This document shows positions 1-7,745 of a stretch of 13,643 nucleotides of DNA, piece after piece. Positions within the stretch are counted from its first letter, which is position 1; each line of letters opens with the position of its first letter. The notes under the pieces were generated by a model, which worked only from the letters and a program-made list of their open reading frames with translations, had not been told where the DNA came from and did not search any database. The translations under genes were made by a program, and so were the position numbers. The DNA lies in assembly GCA_023627715.1 (NCBI GenBank), contig JAMAHW010000231.1, positions 1 through 13,643 of the forward strand. Reading direction: 5' to 3'. Source of the stretch: Periconia sp. R9002 (lineage: Eukaryota > Ascomycota > Dothideomycetes > Pleosporales > Periconiaceae).

Positions 1-590
1 ATAGTATTAGCTAAAAAAGGTCTTAGTTTATTCTAAGTTCTATTAAACTTTTTTATAGTTAGGAGCTTTAGTAGTTTCTTTATTACGCTTAGCTAGAGCT
101 AATAGATAAGTATTAATTATTCTTACTACTTACTTAGTACTACTTTAAGTTATACTTTATTTTATTTAAGACTATTCTTTAGAACCTTATTTTATACTAT
201 TAAAGCCTAGATAGCTTCTTTTATTTATTAATAATCTATATTATCTAATAAACGCACTAATAGAGCTACTACTTTCTTAGGTTATTATTTTAGTACTATT
301 ATTTAGCTTAAACTATACACTACTTACGCTTTACTCTCCTAATACTTAATTATTAAACTATTAGGGTCCTACTTAAGCTTTAAAGTAAGATACTAAGTAG
401 TGCGTAAGAGGAGTAAATAGAAGTATAATACTATAGAATAATAGTAGAGTGTATAACTATTAATAAGTATAATATAATAGATTCTAAATAGTAGATATTA
501 AAAGTAGGGTAGCTTTTTAGTTAAAAAATTAAATTAATAATAAAGACTATCTAAGGAGTATAATATATGCTTACTATATACTAAGAAAAT
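1..590. other. RIP-mutated DNA, no gene assigned
   Basis: About 0.6 kb of TA-rich sequence almost free of CpA and TpG. I could not match either strand to a known protein. One minus-strand frame (roughly 30-330), with TAA/TAG read as former Gln codons, gives a Leu/Lys/Gln/Asn-rich stretch with a coiled-coil look (for example NKVLKNSLKQNK). That may be the tail of a dead transposase or a chance result of the base composition. The gypsy relic that starts near 759 should have its RT palm and fingers upstream of there, but I could not find those motifs here. Confidence 0.4.
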
Positions 591-596
591 TCCTAA

Positions 597-664
597 GCTC
601 TATAGCTCTATAGTAATAGAGTTATAGAGATAGCTCTATATTTCTATAGTTATAGAGCTATAGA
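597..664. repeat. Imperfect inverted repeat (foldback)
   Basis: The left arm CTCTATAGCTCTATAG (599-614) pairs with TTATAGAGCTATAGAG (649-664), 15 of 16 positions. Further copies of the same CTATAG/AGCTCTAT words lie between the arms. The palindrome GTTACGTAAC follows directly (about 668-677). The repeat sits just before the recognisable RT part of the gypsy relic. It could be a small MITE-like insertion that cuts the RT off from its N-terminal half, or a palindrome favoured by the low-complexity composition. Confidence 0.55.
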
Positions 665-758
665 GACGTTACGTAACCTCCTTATTACGTATCTATATTA
701 TAATTTACTTTAGGTCTAAGATCTTAGTCTTTATCTACATAGTGCTACTTATAGTAAT

Positions 759-1560
759 TATTAAAATTATACTTACTATAAGTGCTAAGAGTAATTTTAT
801 AAGGCATAGCCGTAATACTATATTATTTTACCTAAAAGAGTTAAAGTTAATTAAAAAAAAGTTAAAATAGTAGAAAAATAGCTATTACTACGTACTATAT
901 AAAATATATATATATTCTTTAGTTTTATAAACTACTACTATTAATTTATCTATAAATTCTTTTAGATTACACTTCTACTTACTAAATTAACCTAAAAAAG
1001 GCTAAATATAGCTTAGAGTAGGCTAGTATAAAAAAAAGAAAAAAGTTAAGTAATAGTAATAAGTTAAAAAGTAAAGAAAGCTTTCTTAATTTTAAAGAAA
1101 TTATTTATAGATATACTAATCTTTACCTATTTTAAGCTAGAAAAAAAAATAAAAGTAGAAATTAATACTTTAGGTAGAGTAATTACTAGTATTTTAAGCT
1201 AATTAGTACTAAAGCTTAATAGTATAGCTTAATAGTAGCTAATAGACTTCTTTTTAAGAAAGTTAATCTAGGTAGAGTATAATTATAATACTTATAACTA
1301 GAAATTATTAGTAATAGTTAAGAGTTTAAAGTACTAGTATTATTACTTATATAAAATCTATTTTAAAGTTTTTTTAGACTATAAAAACCTAAAATAGTTT
1401 ATAGAAACTAAAGTTTTAAACTATTATTAAGTTAAGTTCTATTTAGTACTATTAAAGTATAATTTTATACTAAATTATTAACTTAGAATTATAAACTTAG
1501 TAGATAAACTTTTTTAATACTTAGACTATATAGCTAAGGCTAGTAAGCTTTTTTAGAAAT
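759..1560 (+). pseudogene. Ty3/gypsy polyprotein relic: RT C-terminal part and RNase H
   Basis: One continuous plus-strand frame (codons starting at multiples of 3, e.g. 831) shows the order expected of Ty3/gypsy Pol once TAA/TAG are read as mutated Gln or Trp codons. In order: an EKCEF-like word with its Cys still TGC (783-785), an LGYIITPKG-like word near 820-840, the FxNYYRxFI motif near 915-950, LTKLT, the KAFLILKKLF stretch, then the RNase H core: VEIN for VETD(AS) with the catalytic Asp mutated to Asn, a SRKL-like word, KLLVIVKSLK for the ELLAIVKAL helix, DYKNLKQF for DHKNLxYF, ETKVLN, and a LVDKLF word for ADALSR near 1515. Dozens of in-frame stops make it dead. No integrase was recognised after it. 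The 5' part of RT is missing or unrecognisable. Confidence 0.85.
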
Positions 1561-1958
1561 ATAATAAGGTATTTATTTAACTATTATAGGACTTTCTAAG
1601 TAAGATAATAAAAACTAAGGCCTTATACTATATAGTTTATAAAAATATATTAGTATAAAAAAGAATTAATACTATAAAGTCTATTACTATTTTTAGTAGT
1701 AATATTTTAATTAATTTAATATATATAAAGTTATATATTTACGTTAATTATACTAATATTTATAACTCTATATAGTTACTACTATATAAAAGTTATAAGC
1801 TTTTAGTTATAGTTAACTATTACCTATTCTACTTACTTTTTTTAACCTCTTTTTCTATTAATTACTTTTAGCTTCTACTTTACTACTCTACTTTAGTTAT
1901 CTTAAAAATTTTTTAGATCTACTTAATACTACTACTTACTCTTAACTTTACTTCTAAG

Positions 1959-1994
1959 TCTAGGTCTAGGTTTAGGTTTAGGTTTAGTTCTAGC
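1959..1994. repeat. Hexamer array, 6 units
   Basis: Six diverged 6-bp units: TCTAGG twice, TTTAGG twice, TTTAGT, TCTAGC. The period of six equals two codons, so it probably came from a dipeptide repeat in a coding sequence. The minus strand gives (K/R)P repeats, the plus strand SR-like repeats. It is not a telomere tract: it is short, internal and impure. Confidence 0.8.
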
Positions 1995-2362
1995 TTTAAC
2001 GTTAATATTACCTATATAATAGTATCTATTAGCTCTTTTTATTATATTATATATACTACTAATTATTTATTCTACGCTATATTCTTACTTTTACTAACTT
2101 ATACTTAGCTTTAGTAATATACTTATAACGCCTACCTATTAGTTAGGTAAAGTATTAAATTTATAATAGTATAAATAATTCTTTTAATATTATTTATAAT
2201 TATTAAGTAGTACTTAAAAATATTATTTAGTAGAAAGCTATAGTTTTTACTTTTATATTTACGCTTACGCTCTCACTCTTTAGTTTAAAAAAGTATAAGT
2301 ATTACTAGTAAATTTAAATATATTAATAAGTAGATAATAATATTATTTATTTTATTTATACT

Positions 2363-2398
2363 ACTTATAATACTTATATTACTTATATTACTTATATT
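2363..2398. repeat. 9-bp tandem repeat, 4 units
   Basis: ACTTATAAT followed by three exact copies of ACTTATATT. No function is evident; such arrays are common in mutated AT-rich fungal DNA. Confidence 0.8.
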
Positions 2399-2442
2399 AT
2401 ATATATTTTTATTACTTTTAGATATAATTTATTTAAGTAATA

Positions 2443-2478
<36 letters not shown>
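2443..2478. repeat. (TAG)12 microsatellite
   Basis: Twelve perfect TAG units, with a smaller TAGTAG cluster about 30 bases further on (2506-2518). Under RIP, CpA becomes TpA, so the likely ancestor is (CAG)n, a polyglutamine-type repeat, every unit of which is now a stop codon in that frame. A native (TAG)n or (CTA)n cannot be excluded. Confidence 0.85.
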
Positions 2479-2710
2479 AAAATAGATAAAAAGTAGTATT
2501 TAAGAGTAGTAGTAGTAGAAGCTAAAGTCTACTTACTAGTAGTAGCGCTAACTTTATATACTTCTAAAGACTTCTATAGGTCTACTTAATACTAGCCTAA
2601 GCCTACCTATAAAACTTTTTTAATATTTAATTACTTTTTAATAGGTAGTTATTTATAGGTGTTAAAATATAGTAATATTTACTACTTTTTATAATTTTTT
2701 TTAAGTATAT

Positions 2711-2736
2711 ACGCTAAGCTCTTTAGAGCTTAGCGC
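2711..2736. repeat. Left terminal hairpin
   Basis: CGCTAAGCTCT and AGAGCTTAGCG are exact inverted copies around a TT centre, with ACGC/GCGC outer bases. This is the mutated version of the right terminal hairpin at 5119-5144, differing from it by transitions only. Confidence 0.8.
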
Positions 2737-2892
2737 TTATAGTTATATAATATATTATATAACTATACTTTTACTTTTATACGCTTTTTTCTTATATACT
2801 TTTTATAAATAACTTTTTAACTACTTTTTTACACTAGGCCTAGGTAACCTAGGTAGTTATTACTATTAAAAGTGCCTAATACTTACTTATTA
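2711..2892 (+). repeat. Left TIR of the 2.4-kb element (RIP-mutated arm)
   Basis: Matches the reverse complement of the right TIR. Within the outer 120 bp, nearly every difference is C-to-T or G-to-A in this arm: the CACGTG-type boxes of the right arm appear here only as TATATA-like words (about 2741-2763). Exceptions are about one transversion (near 2738), an indel and some mismatches near 2757-2770. The inner third, with CCTAGG and AAGTGCCTAATACTT words, is nearly identical in both arms. Confidence 0.88.
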
Positions 2893-3343
2893 TAAAAATT
2901 TCTTATTATAAAAGTAACCTTAAATTAGGAAGCTACTTAGTTAGAAAAAATATATTCTAATTAAAATATAGTTAAAAATAAGTAGTAGATTACTTAATTC
3001 TACCCTAAGGTAATTAAAGATAACTACTCTAACCTATAGTACTTATAAACTATAATAGAATTTCTTAGATAGTTAGCCTATTAATTTATATACTCTAAGT
3101 ACCTAGCTAATATTATAATATTTCTTATAATTAGTTATATTAATAAAGTAAAAAAGATAGTTAAATATATATAGAGAATTATTAGTACTAACTTAGTAAA
3201 GGCTAAAAAAATTATTTAGAAATTTAAAAAAAAATCTACTAACTAGCTTTAGTATAAAAAAAATTATAGATAAAAAGTTCTTAGTTATTTAAAATTACTA
3301 TTATAGATAGTAACCTAGTTATACCTATCTAAAAAAAACGTAT

Positions 3344-3760
3344 AGCTAAATACTTAGTAAACTAACTAAAAATAAAGAAATAGTCTAGACTACTAAAAAG
3401 TATAATAGAAAAATATAATTTTACCTTATATAGTCTATTCTACTAGCCTATTAAAATAACTACTTAGTTAAAGCTAAAGTAATTAGCTATAATAAGTATA
3501 GAGACTTCTCTAGAGATAATATAAAAAATTATTAAAAATACTTTACTAAGTTTAACTTTCTACTCCTTTTCTATACCTAAAAAAACTTATTAGAGCTAAG
3601 AAGAAAGTATTATAAGTATTATAAAGTTTATAATATAGGTATAAATTAAATAAAAAAACTAGGCTACTTTAAAATTAACTATAAAGTATAGCTAACTTTT
3701 TTTAGCTACTTTAGAGCTAATTTTTTAGTATATACGTAGAGCTTTTAAAAAAATAAGTAA
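3344..3760 (+). pseudogene. Unidentified coding relic inside the TIR element
   Basis: In the frame starting at 3344 the stops are few and all convertible to Gln or Trp, and the translation is varied and hydrophilic (words such as LTKNKEIV, YNKYRDFSRDNIKNY, KLGYFKINYK). A Tyr-rich run near 3608-3640 (YYKYYKVYN) could be a former Cys/His cluster, since RIP turns Cys TGC/TGT and His CAC/CAT into Tyr codons, but the spacing does not fit a CCHC knuckle cleanly. I do not recognise the family. The neighbouring frames are far more stop-rich. Confidence 0.3.
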
Positions 3761-4569
3761 TACTCTATCTAGTATAGCTAAAGTAGTTACTACTATAAAA
3801 GATTTCTAAAACCTATTTATAAAAGCTAATACTAAAATACTAAAATAGCTTAATATTATAAACTTATATATACTTAGTTAAAAAGTTACTTATAAGTACT
3901 CTAGCCTAAATAGTAATCTTTATTATAAACTTAAAAAATAGTAGAATAAAGTTAAAAAAGTACTATTATATAAAAAAACTATTAAAGTTCTTAATAAGTA
4001 TATATATATAAAAGGATAGATATATTTCTACTATTTAAAAGCTTTTACTTCTATAAGTAGTTTATAGGTAGTATTAATTAATTATAACTAACTTACTTAG
4101 GTGCTCTAAACTATAGTATCTAATATATACTATTTAGTTAAAATATAAAAGAATAGCGCTACCTAAAAGCTCTTCTAGAAGTATATATAAAAAGTAGCTA
4201 AAGTTAGTTATCTAAAAAGCTATTAATTTTTATCTAAAAAGTTATCTCCTACTATTAATTATAACTAAATAATTTATCTATTAAATTTAAAAAGTGTTAG
4301 GTAGTATATAACTAGTTACTTAACTATACTAAGCTTATAGATAGATAATAAAGAAAAATCAGTAAAAAGAGGTATAATAGAAATATATATATAAAAATCA
4401 CTATTAGTTAATTCCTATTCTTACTACTAGTATTAAAAAGGGGCTTATATATTTATATATATATATAAGTTATATAACTATAGCTAGTACTCTATATACT
4501 ACTTAGGTAGTAGCTATATTTTATCCCTTATAATAATATATTAGTATAGTAACTATTATAATACTAGTA

Positions 4570-4890
4570 ACTTTTCTTTTTTAACTTACTACTATACTAC
4601 GCTTCCTTTTTTTTTTAAATTACTATAGTTTTAACTATTATAGTATTATACTTAATCTCTTTATACTTTTTTTTTTATAAGTTTACTACCCTCTCTTCTA
4701 AGGCTACTTATCTATTAAAAATAGTAGTATCCTATTATAAGTAAGTTATTAATAAATTAGGCTCTTTATACGTATACGCTACTTTATTACTTTCTACTAC
4801 TCTATTACTATACGCCTATTTACTTTATTTTTCTACTCTACTTAATACTATATAGGTTTTTTACGCTACCTTAAATATTAATTTTATTTA
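4570..4890 (-). pseudogene. Unidentified minus-strand coding relic in the TIR element
   Basis: Read on the minus strand from about 4890 to 4570, one frame gives a charged, soluble-looking sequence with convertible stops only, including VAYTYKEPNLLITYL and VALEERVVNL words and ending in a Lys/Arg-rich segment (KKKRKRS), which could be a nuclear localisation signal. If real, it points towards the plus-strand relic at 3344-3760, so the element would have carried two convergent genes. The plus strand over the same bases is also fairly open, but reads as a Leu/Tyr/Thr-rich sequence that looks less like a protein. Family not recognised. Confidence 0.3.
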
Positions 4891-5091
4891 TCTCTATATT
4901 ATACTTATTAGTAAAATTAGGCTTTATAGATATATATTAGAGGTTTTTAAGTATATTTAATAAGTAAGTATAAGTATTAGGCACTTTTAATAGTAATAAC
5001 TACCTAGGTTGCCTAGGCCTAGTGCAAAAAAGTGGTTAAAAAGTTGTTTGTAAAAAGTGTGTGGGAAAAAAGCGTCAAGGGTTGGAATGTA

Positions 5092-5113
5092 GTCACGTGA
5101 CATGTCACGTAAC
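5092..5113. promoter_or_regulatory. Paired CACGTG-type boxes in the subterminal TIR
   Basis: GTCACGTGAC (5092-5101) is a perfect 10-bp palindrome with an E-box core (CACGTG). GTCACGTAAC (5104-5113) repeats it with one change, 12 bases on. In the left arm the same sites have been mutated to TATATA words. Known biology: CACGTG is bound by bHLH factors, and subterminal repeats in DNA transposons are often transposase sites. Which applies here is inference. Confidence 0.55.
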
Positions 5114-5118
5114 TGTCG

Positions 5119-5144
5119 GCGCTAAGCTCCGAGGAGCTTAGCGC
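5119..5144. repeat. Right terminal hairpin
   Basis: GCGCTAAGCTCC and GGAGCTTAGCGC form a perfect 12-bp stem around a GA centre, exactly at the outer end of the right TIR. It is the unmutated form of 2711-2736. Confidence 0.85.
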
Positions 5145-5146
5145 GG

Positions 5147-5509
5147 TGTATATTTAAATAGCTACTTATCTATAATATTATTATTAAAAAATATCTTAAA
5201 AGATATTCTATTAAATAAGAAAGTTTAAATTAAAATTATACTTTTAAAATAGGTTATTCTAGTATATATAAAAGAAATATCTATTAGTTTTTTTAATTTA
5301 GTTCTTATTTTTTACTTATTATAGGTTACTCTATTAAGTTATATATAGTTTTTTATTAGATAGTAGTAATTTAATTAAGTAGGATATTAAATTTATTTAG
5401 TTAAAGTTAATTAGTAAGAGAAAGAGAGGTAATTTAATAAAAAGTAGTTATATATATAAGTACCTACTTTTTATTTTAATTTTCTTTTTTTTTATCTTTA
5501 CTATAGACA
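5147..5509 (-). repeat. Possible 3' LTR of the copia element
   Basis: On the minus strand this segment begins TGTCTATAG directly after a purine run (AAAAAAAAAG, 5510-5519) and ends in TATACA next to the TIR element end, so it has TG...CA boundaries and a candidate polypurine tract, on the strand and side expected for the copia 3' end. A TATATATA run near 5450 would suit a U3 promoter. The matching 5' LTR would lie past the window end, so this rests on boundary features alone. The TG/CA ends could be coincidence, especially as 5147-5150 touches the RIP-free island. Confidence 0.3.
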
Positions 5510-6600
5510 CTTTTTTTTTAAATATATATTAGTATCTCTTATTAATCTACTACTTTTCTATTCTACTTTTAACTTTAATCTATTTTTAGCTTTTTAGCTT
5601 TAATTTACTTTAGTTCTTTAGCTTTACTCTATCTTAGCTTTCTATTTTAGCTTTTTAACTAAGTTTATTAGGTAAGTATTATTTTTTAAATATATTTTCT
5701 ATTCTAAGTTCTAACTATTATTACTTATATAGGATACTTATTCTACTTTTTAGTAGTCTACCTCTAAATAGCCTACTCTTAATAACTATTTTATATATAG
5801 TATATAAGTAGTTTAAGCGTTATATAGATCTAAGTATTTTTATATAAATTTAGTTTAGTACTATCTAAAGTCTACTAGTTACTATTAAAGCTAGTAGCGC
5901 TAATATTAGTATTTAGTTTAAGTCTACTAAAGTAGGTTTTCTTTTATACTTCTAATAATTCCTATTACTTATATATTTATATTATACCTATTTTATTATA
6001 AAACTTTTTAATTCTAATAGCTATATAAGGTATAGAGTAGTATATAGTTAAAGCTTTCTATAGTATTTACTAGTTCTAGCTTATATATTAAAGTCTTAAT
6101 TAGATTATTACTAATATTAAGTAGTAGGCTATTAAAATTATTTATAAGCTATACTATATTAAAGCTATTTTTATTTAGTTTATAAGTTAGCTTTAAAAGC
6201 TACGCGATTACTATAAATAATACTATAATAAAAATAAATACTTTTTTAGTTCTACTAGTTATATAAGAAACTTTAAAATTAAAAGTAGAGCTTATACTAC
6301 TTATATCTAGAACTATTATCTTTACTCTATTTAAAACTTTTAAGTAGGTTAGTTACTATAGTTTAGTTAGTCTATTACTATAGGTTAGTCTTATTCTAGA
6401 AGTAGTATTAGGCCTATAGGCCTTTATTTTATTTTTTTTATAAGAGCTAGCTAAGCTAATACTTTTTAGAGCTATAATAAGACTTTCTTTACTCTTTTCT
6501 ACTTTTTATATTTTAAATCTATAATACTTTTATAATAATTTTATTCTATACTTATAGTAGTAGTTTTTTAGCTAATATATTAGCTATATATATAGCTAGC
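5510..6600. other. RIP-mutated 3' region of the copia element
   Basis: About 1.1 kb between the end of the copia polyprotein and the candidate LTR. No domain was recognised. Near 5545-5690 the minus strand is a low-complexity run of AAAGCTA-type words reading as Lys/Gln/Ala/Leu-rich sequence, perhaps a coiled-coil relic. The length is long for a simple copia 3' UTR, so an extra mutated gene or a further insertion may be hidden here. Confidence 0.45.
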
Positions 6601-7086
6601 TAAATCTTTATTAGATTTCTACTTTAGGTTTTTTTTTCTATAAATACTTCTACCTTAATTCTTAGTATATTAGTTAAAATAAGTTATACTAGAGCTTAGT
6701 TTAGTATATATTTTATAAAGGCGTCTACTAAATTTTTTTTTTATTAATCTAATAAATTTTTATAACTTTTTTATTCTAGTATAACTAGTAGAGCGCTATA
6801 ATATTAATTATTAAGTATTTCTCTATTATTATTTTTAGCTTAACTAAATAGTTATATAGTAAGTATAAATTAGTATATATAATAAGTAGGATATTTTTAA
6901 ATAATAGTATTTACGTAATCTAGTTTAGCGTTATACTAAGCGCAATTATACTATTAAATCTACCTACTATTCTATATAGTTTACTAGTAAGTATACTATA
7001 CGTTACCTATTTATACTTAATAGAGTTCTAATAAATAATATTTCTTTTAATTTTAAAGCTTTCTCCTTTTTCTATTTATTTTTTAG
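6600..7086 (-). pseudogene. Copia polyprotein relic, C-terminal part (RNase H)
   Basis: The minus-strand frame carries the second half of a Ty1/copia RNase H. In order from 7081 downward: GNIIYW-like (7020s), SIKYKxVT for the STKCKRVTRS strand, LTSKLYRIVG for the LASExYGxVxG helix, then IYTNLYLLYNYLVKL for the TDSxSLYxxLVKL segment with its catalytic Asp mutated to Asn, and LVDAFIKY for PADAxTK near 6711-6730. The last motif is offset by one base from the upstream frame at a T10 run (A10 on the coding strand, 6733-6742), so a frameshift adds to the stop codons. The fragment is the direct continuation of the relic at 9875-13643 and is separated from it by the inserted LTR element. Confidence 0.85.
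7082..7086. repeat. Target-site duplication, 5' copy (TTTAG)
   Basis: TTTAG lies immediately before the 5' LTR and is repeated exactly at 9875-9879 immediately after the 3' LTR. Five bases is the size typical of LTR retrotransposon integrases. Confidence 0.9.
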
Positions 7087-7260
7087 TGTTATAGAGTAGT
7101 ACTAAGACTCTAGTGCATAAGCTACCTAGCGCAGAACAACTATTATTCTAGCCCCCTATTACCTATATAGCACCTAGTTTTTTTTACTTACTTAGCTCCT
7201 TAGTTTAAAATCTTACTATATTAGCCTTTATAACTAATACCTCTACTTATAACTTTTACA
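7087..7260 (+). repeat. 5' LTR (174 bp)
   Basis: Starts TGTTATAGAG and ends CTTTTACA. It is exactly as long as the 3' LTR and about 88% identical (roughly 20 differences, all C/T or G/A transitions). The most conserved block is GAACAACTATTATTCTAGCC and the CCCTATTACC that follows (7134-7163). A TATATAG word (7164-7170) lies beside it. Confidence 0.92.
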
Positions 7261-7379
7261 CTATTTTAGACTCTTTTTAGCTAAAGGTATAATTAAGCTC
7301 CTTCTAGAGGTATCGCTCTATTAAATACTATTAATTTTAGATACTAAAATAGACGCGCCTATAGGTAGGTAGATAAACA

Positions 7380-7745
7380 CTAAAGAGAGGAGAAGGCCTC
7401 CTACTAAGTAATTAACTAAGACTTAGTAGTAAAACTAACTAGTAGATACTTTAGATAATTATTAGTTCCTCTAGTAGGATAATTTTCTATATAAATCTAC
7501 ACCTCCTAATGAACTTACAATAACGAGTAATATCTAAGAACTTAGTAATAAAGTTAACTAGCTAATTATAATAGAGAATTATAAGATTAAAAAGACCTAA
7601 TACTAAAAGAGTAATTAGTTAAGTATAGACTTAAAAGGACCTAGTAGTAGAAAGCTAACTAGTAAGGACCTAGTAGTAGGACTAACTAGTAGGCGTAGAC
7701 CTAAAGGACTTAGTAGTAAGACTAACTAGTAAGAGATACTCTAGT
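7380..7745 (+). repeat. Diverged minisatellite, GACTTAGTAGTA...CTAACTAGTA units
   Basis: At least five copies of a roughly 25-base unit of the form GACYTAGTAGTA, a few bases, CTAACTAGTA start near 7421, 7539, 7638, 7667 and 7707, the last three nearly in tandem (29- and 40-base spacing). The first TATA-type unit (7481) lies between the first two copies, so two repeat families are interleaved. No coding potential was recognised. Confidence 0.7.

Larger units (their letters stand above)
1561..2440. other. RIP-mutated low-complexity DNA downstream of gypsy RNase H
   Basis: The gypsy frame can be followed for perhaps 200 more bases without any domain I recognise, and no integrase HHCC or DDE pattern is visible. 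The rest is TA-rich with two small tandem arrays listed separately (1959-1994 and 2363-2398). On the minus strand near 1959-2005 the hexamers read as alternating Lys/Arg-Pro (KPKPKPRPR), on the plus strand as alternating Ser/Phe-Arg. Neither assigns the region. Confidence 0.5.
2893..4957. other. Interior of the TIR element, RIP-mutated
   Basis: About 2 kb between the TIRs, saturated with TAA/TAG in all frames. Two stretches look more protein-like than the rest and are listed separately: a plus-strand frame (about 3344-3760) and a minus-strand frame (about 4570-4890). Small pockets keep CpA (for example around 4360 and 4397). I found no transposase catalytic signature, so the element may carry a transposase beyond recognition, or unrelated cargo. 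Confidence 0.5.
2711..5144. mobile_element. TIR element, about 2.4 kb, long TIRs with hairpin ends
   Basis: Sequence 2711-2892 and the reverse complement of 4958-5144 align over their whole length, which defines a 2,434-bp element with about 185-bp terminal inverted repeats. The 5-base length difference is explained by a 6-base ACTTAT duplication near the inner end of the right arm and a 1-base indel around 2757. Both ends are a 26-bp near-palindrome. Long TIRs suit a class II DNA transposon (Mutator-like and several other superfamilies do this). No DDE transposase could be read in the mutated interior, so the superfamily is open. Target duplication is unclear: GTATAT precedes the left end (2705-2710) and also lies just outside the right end (5148-5153), three bases further out. 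Confidence 0.8.
4958..5144 (-). repeat. Right TIR of the 2.4-kb element (mostly unmutated arm)
   Basis: Inverted copy of 2711-2892. Its outer part keeps normal CpA and TpG and so preserves the ancestral TIR, while the left arm shows the RIP-mutated state. It carries CCTAGG words (near 5003 and 5011), two CACGT-type 10-mers and the terminal hairpin. Its inner end has the repeated ACTTA unit (near 4961-4976) that makes it five bases longer than the left arm. Confidence 0.88.
5008..5150. other. RIP-free island
   Basis: This is the only stretch in the window with ordinary dinucleotide content: about a dozen TpG and five CpA in roughly 140 bases, against near-zero on both sides. Its borders are sharp. 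The left border lies inside the right TIR and the right border falls within a few bases of the TIR end. The island therefore covers the terminal segment of the TIR element and not a host gene. Confidence 0.85.

Noticed and set aside
1959..1994. Telomere-like TTTAGG/TCTAGG repeats
   Set aside because: Only six impure units, internal, with a two-codon period; fungal telomeres are usually TTAGGG. More likely a dipeptide repeat relic.
3608..3650. CCHC zinc knuckle of a Gag protein in the TIR element
   Set aside because: Tyr residues could be former Cys/His, but the CX2CX4HX4C spacing does not fit once candidate positions are assigned.
4560..4890. Plus-strand Leu/Tyr/Thr-rich open frame as a membrane protein gene
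   Set aside because: It is the complement of a more protein-like minus-strand frame. Hydrophobic open frames arise easily in TA-rich sequence.
2700..5155. Target-site duplication GTATAT of the TIR element
   Set aside because: The left copy touches the TIR but the right copy starts three bases outside it, and TATA words are frequent here, so chance is likely.
7261..7285. Primer-binding site for a named tRNA
   Set aside because: No clear TGG start directly after the 5' LTR. TAGACTC at 7267 is a weak candidate and no tRNA can be named.
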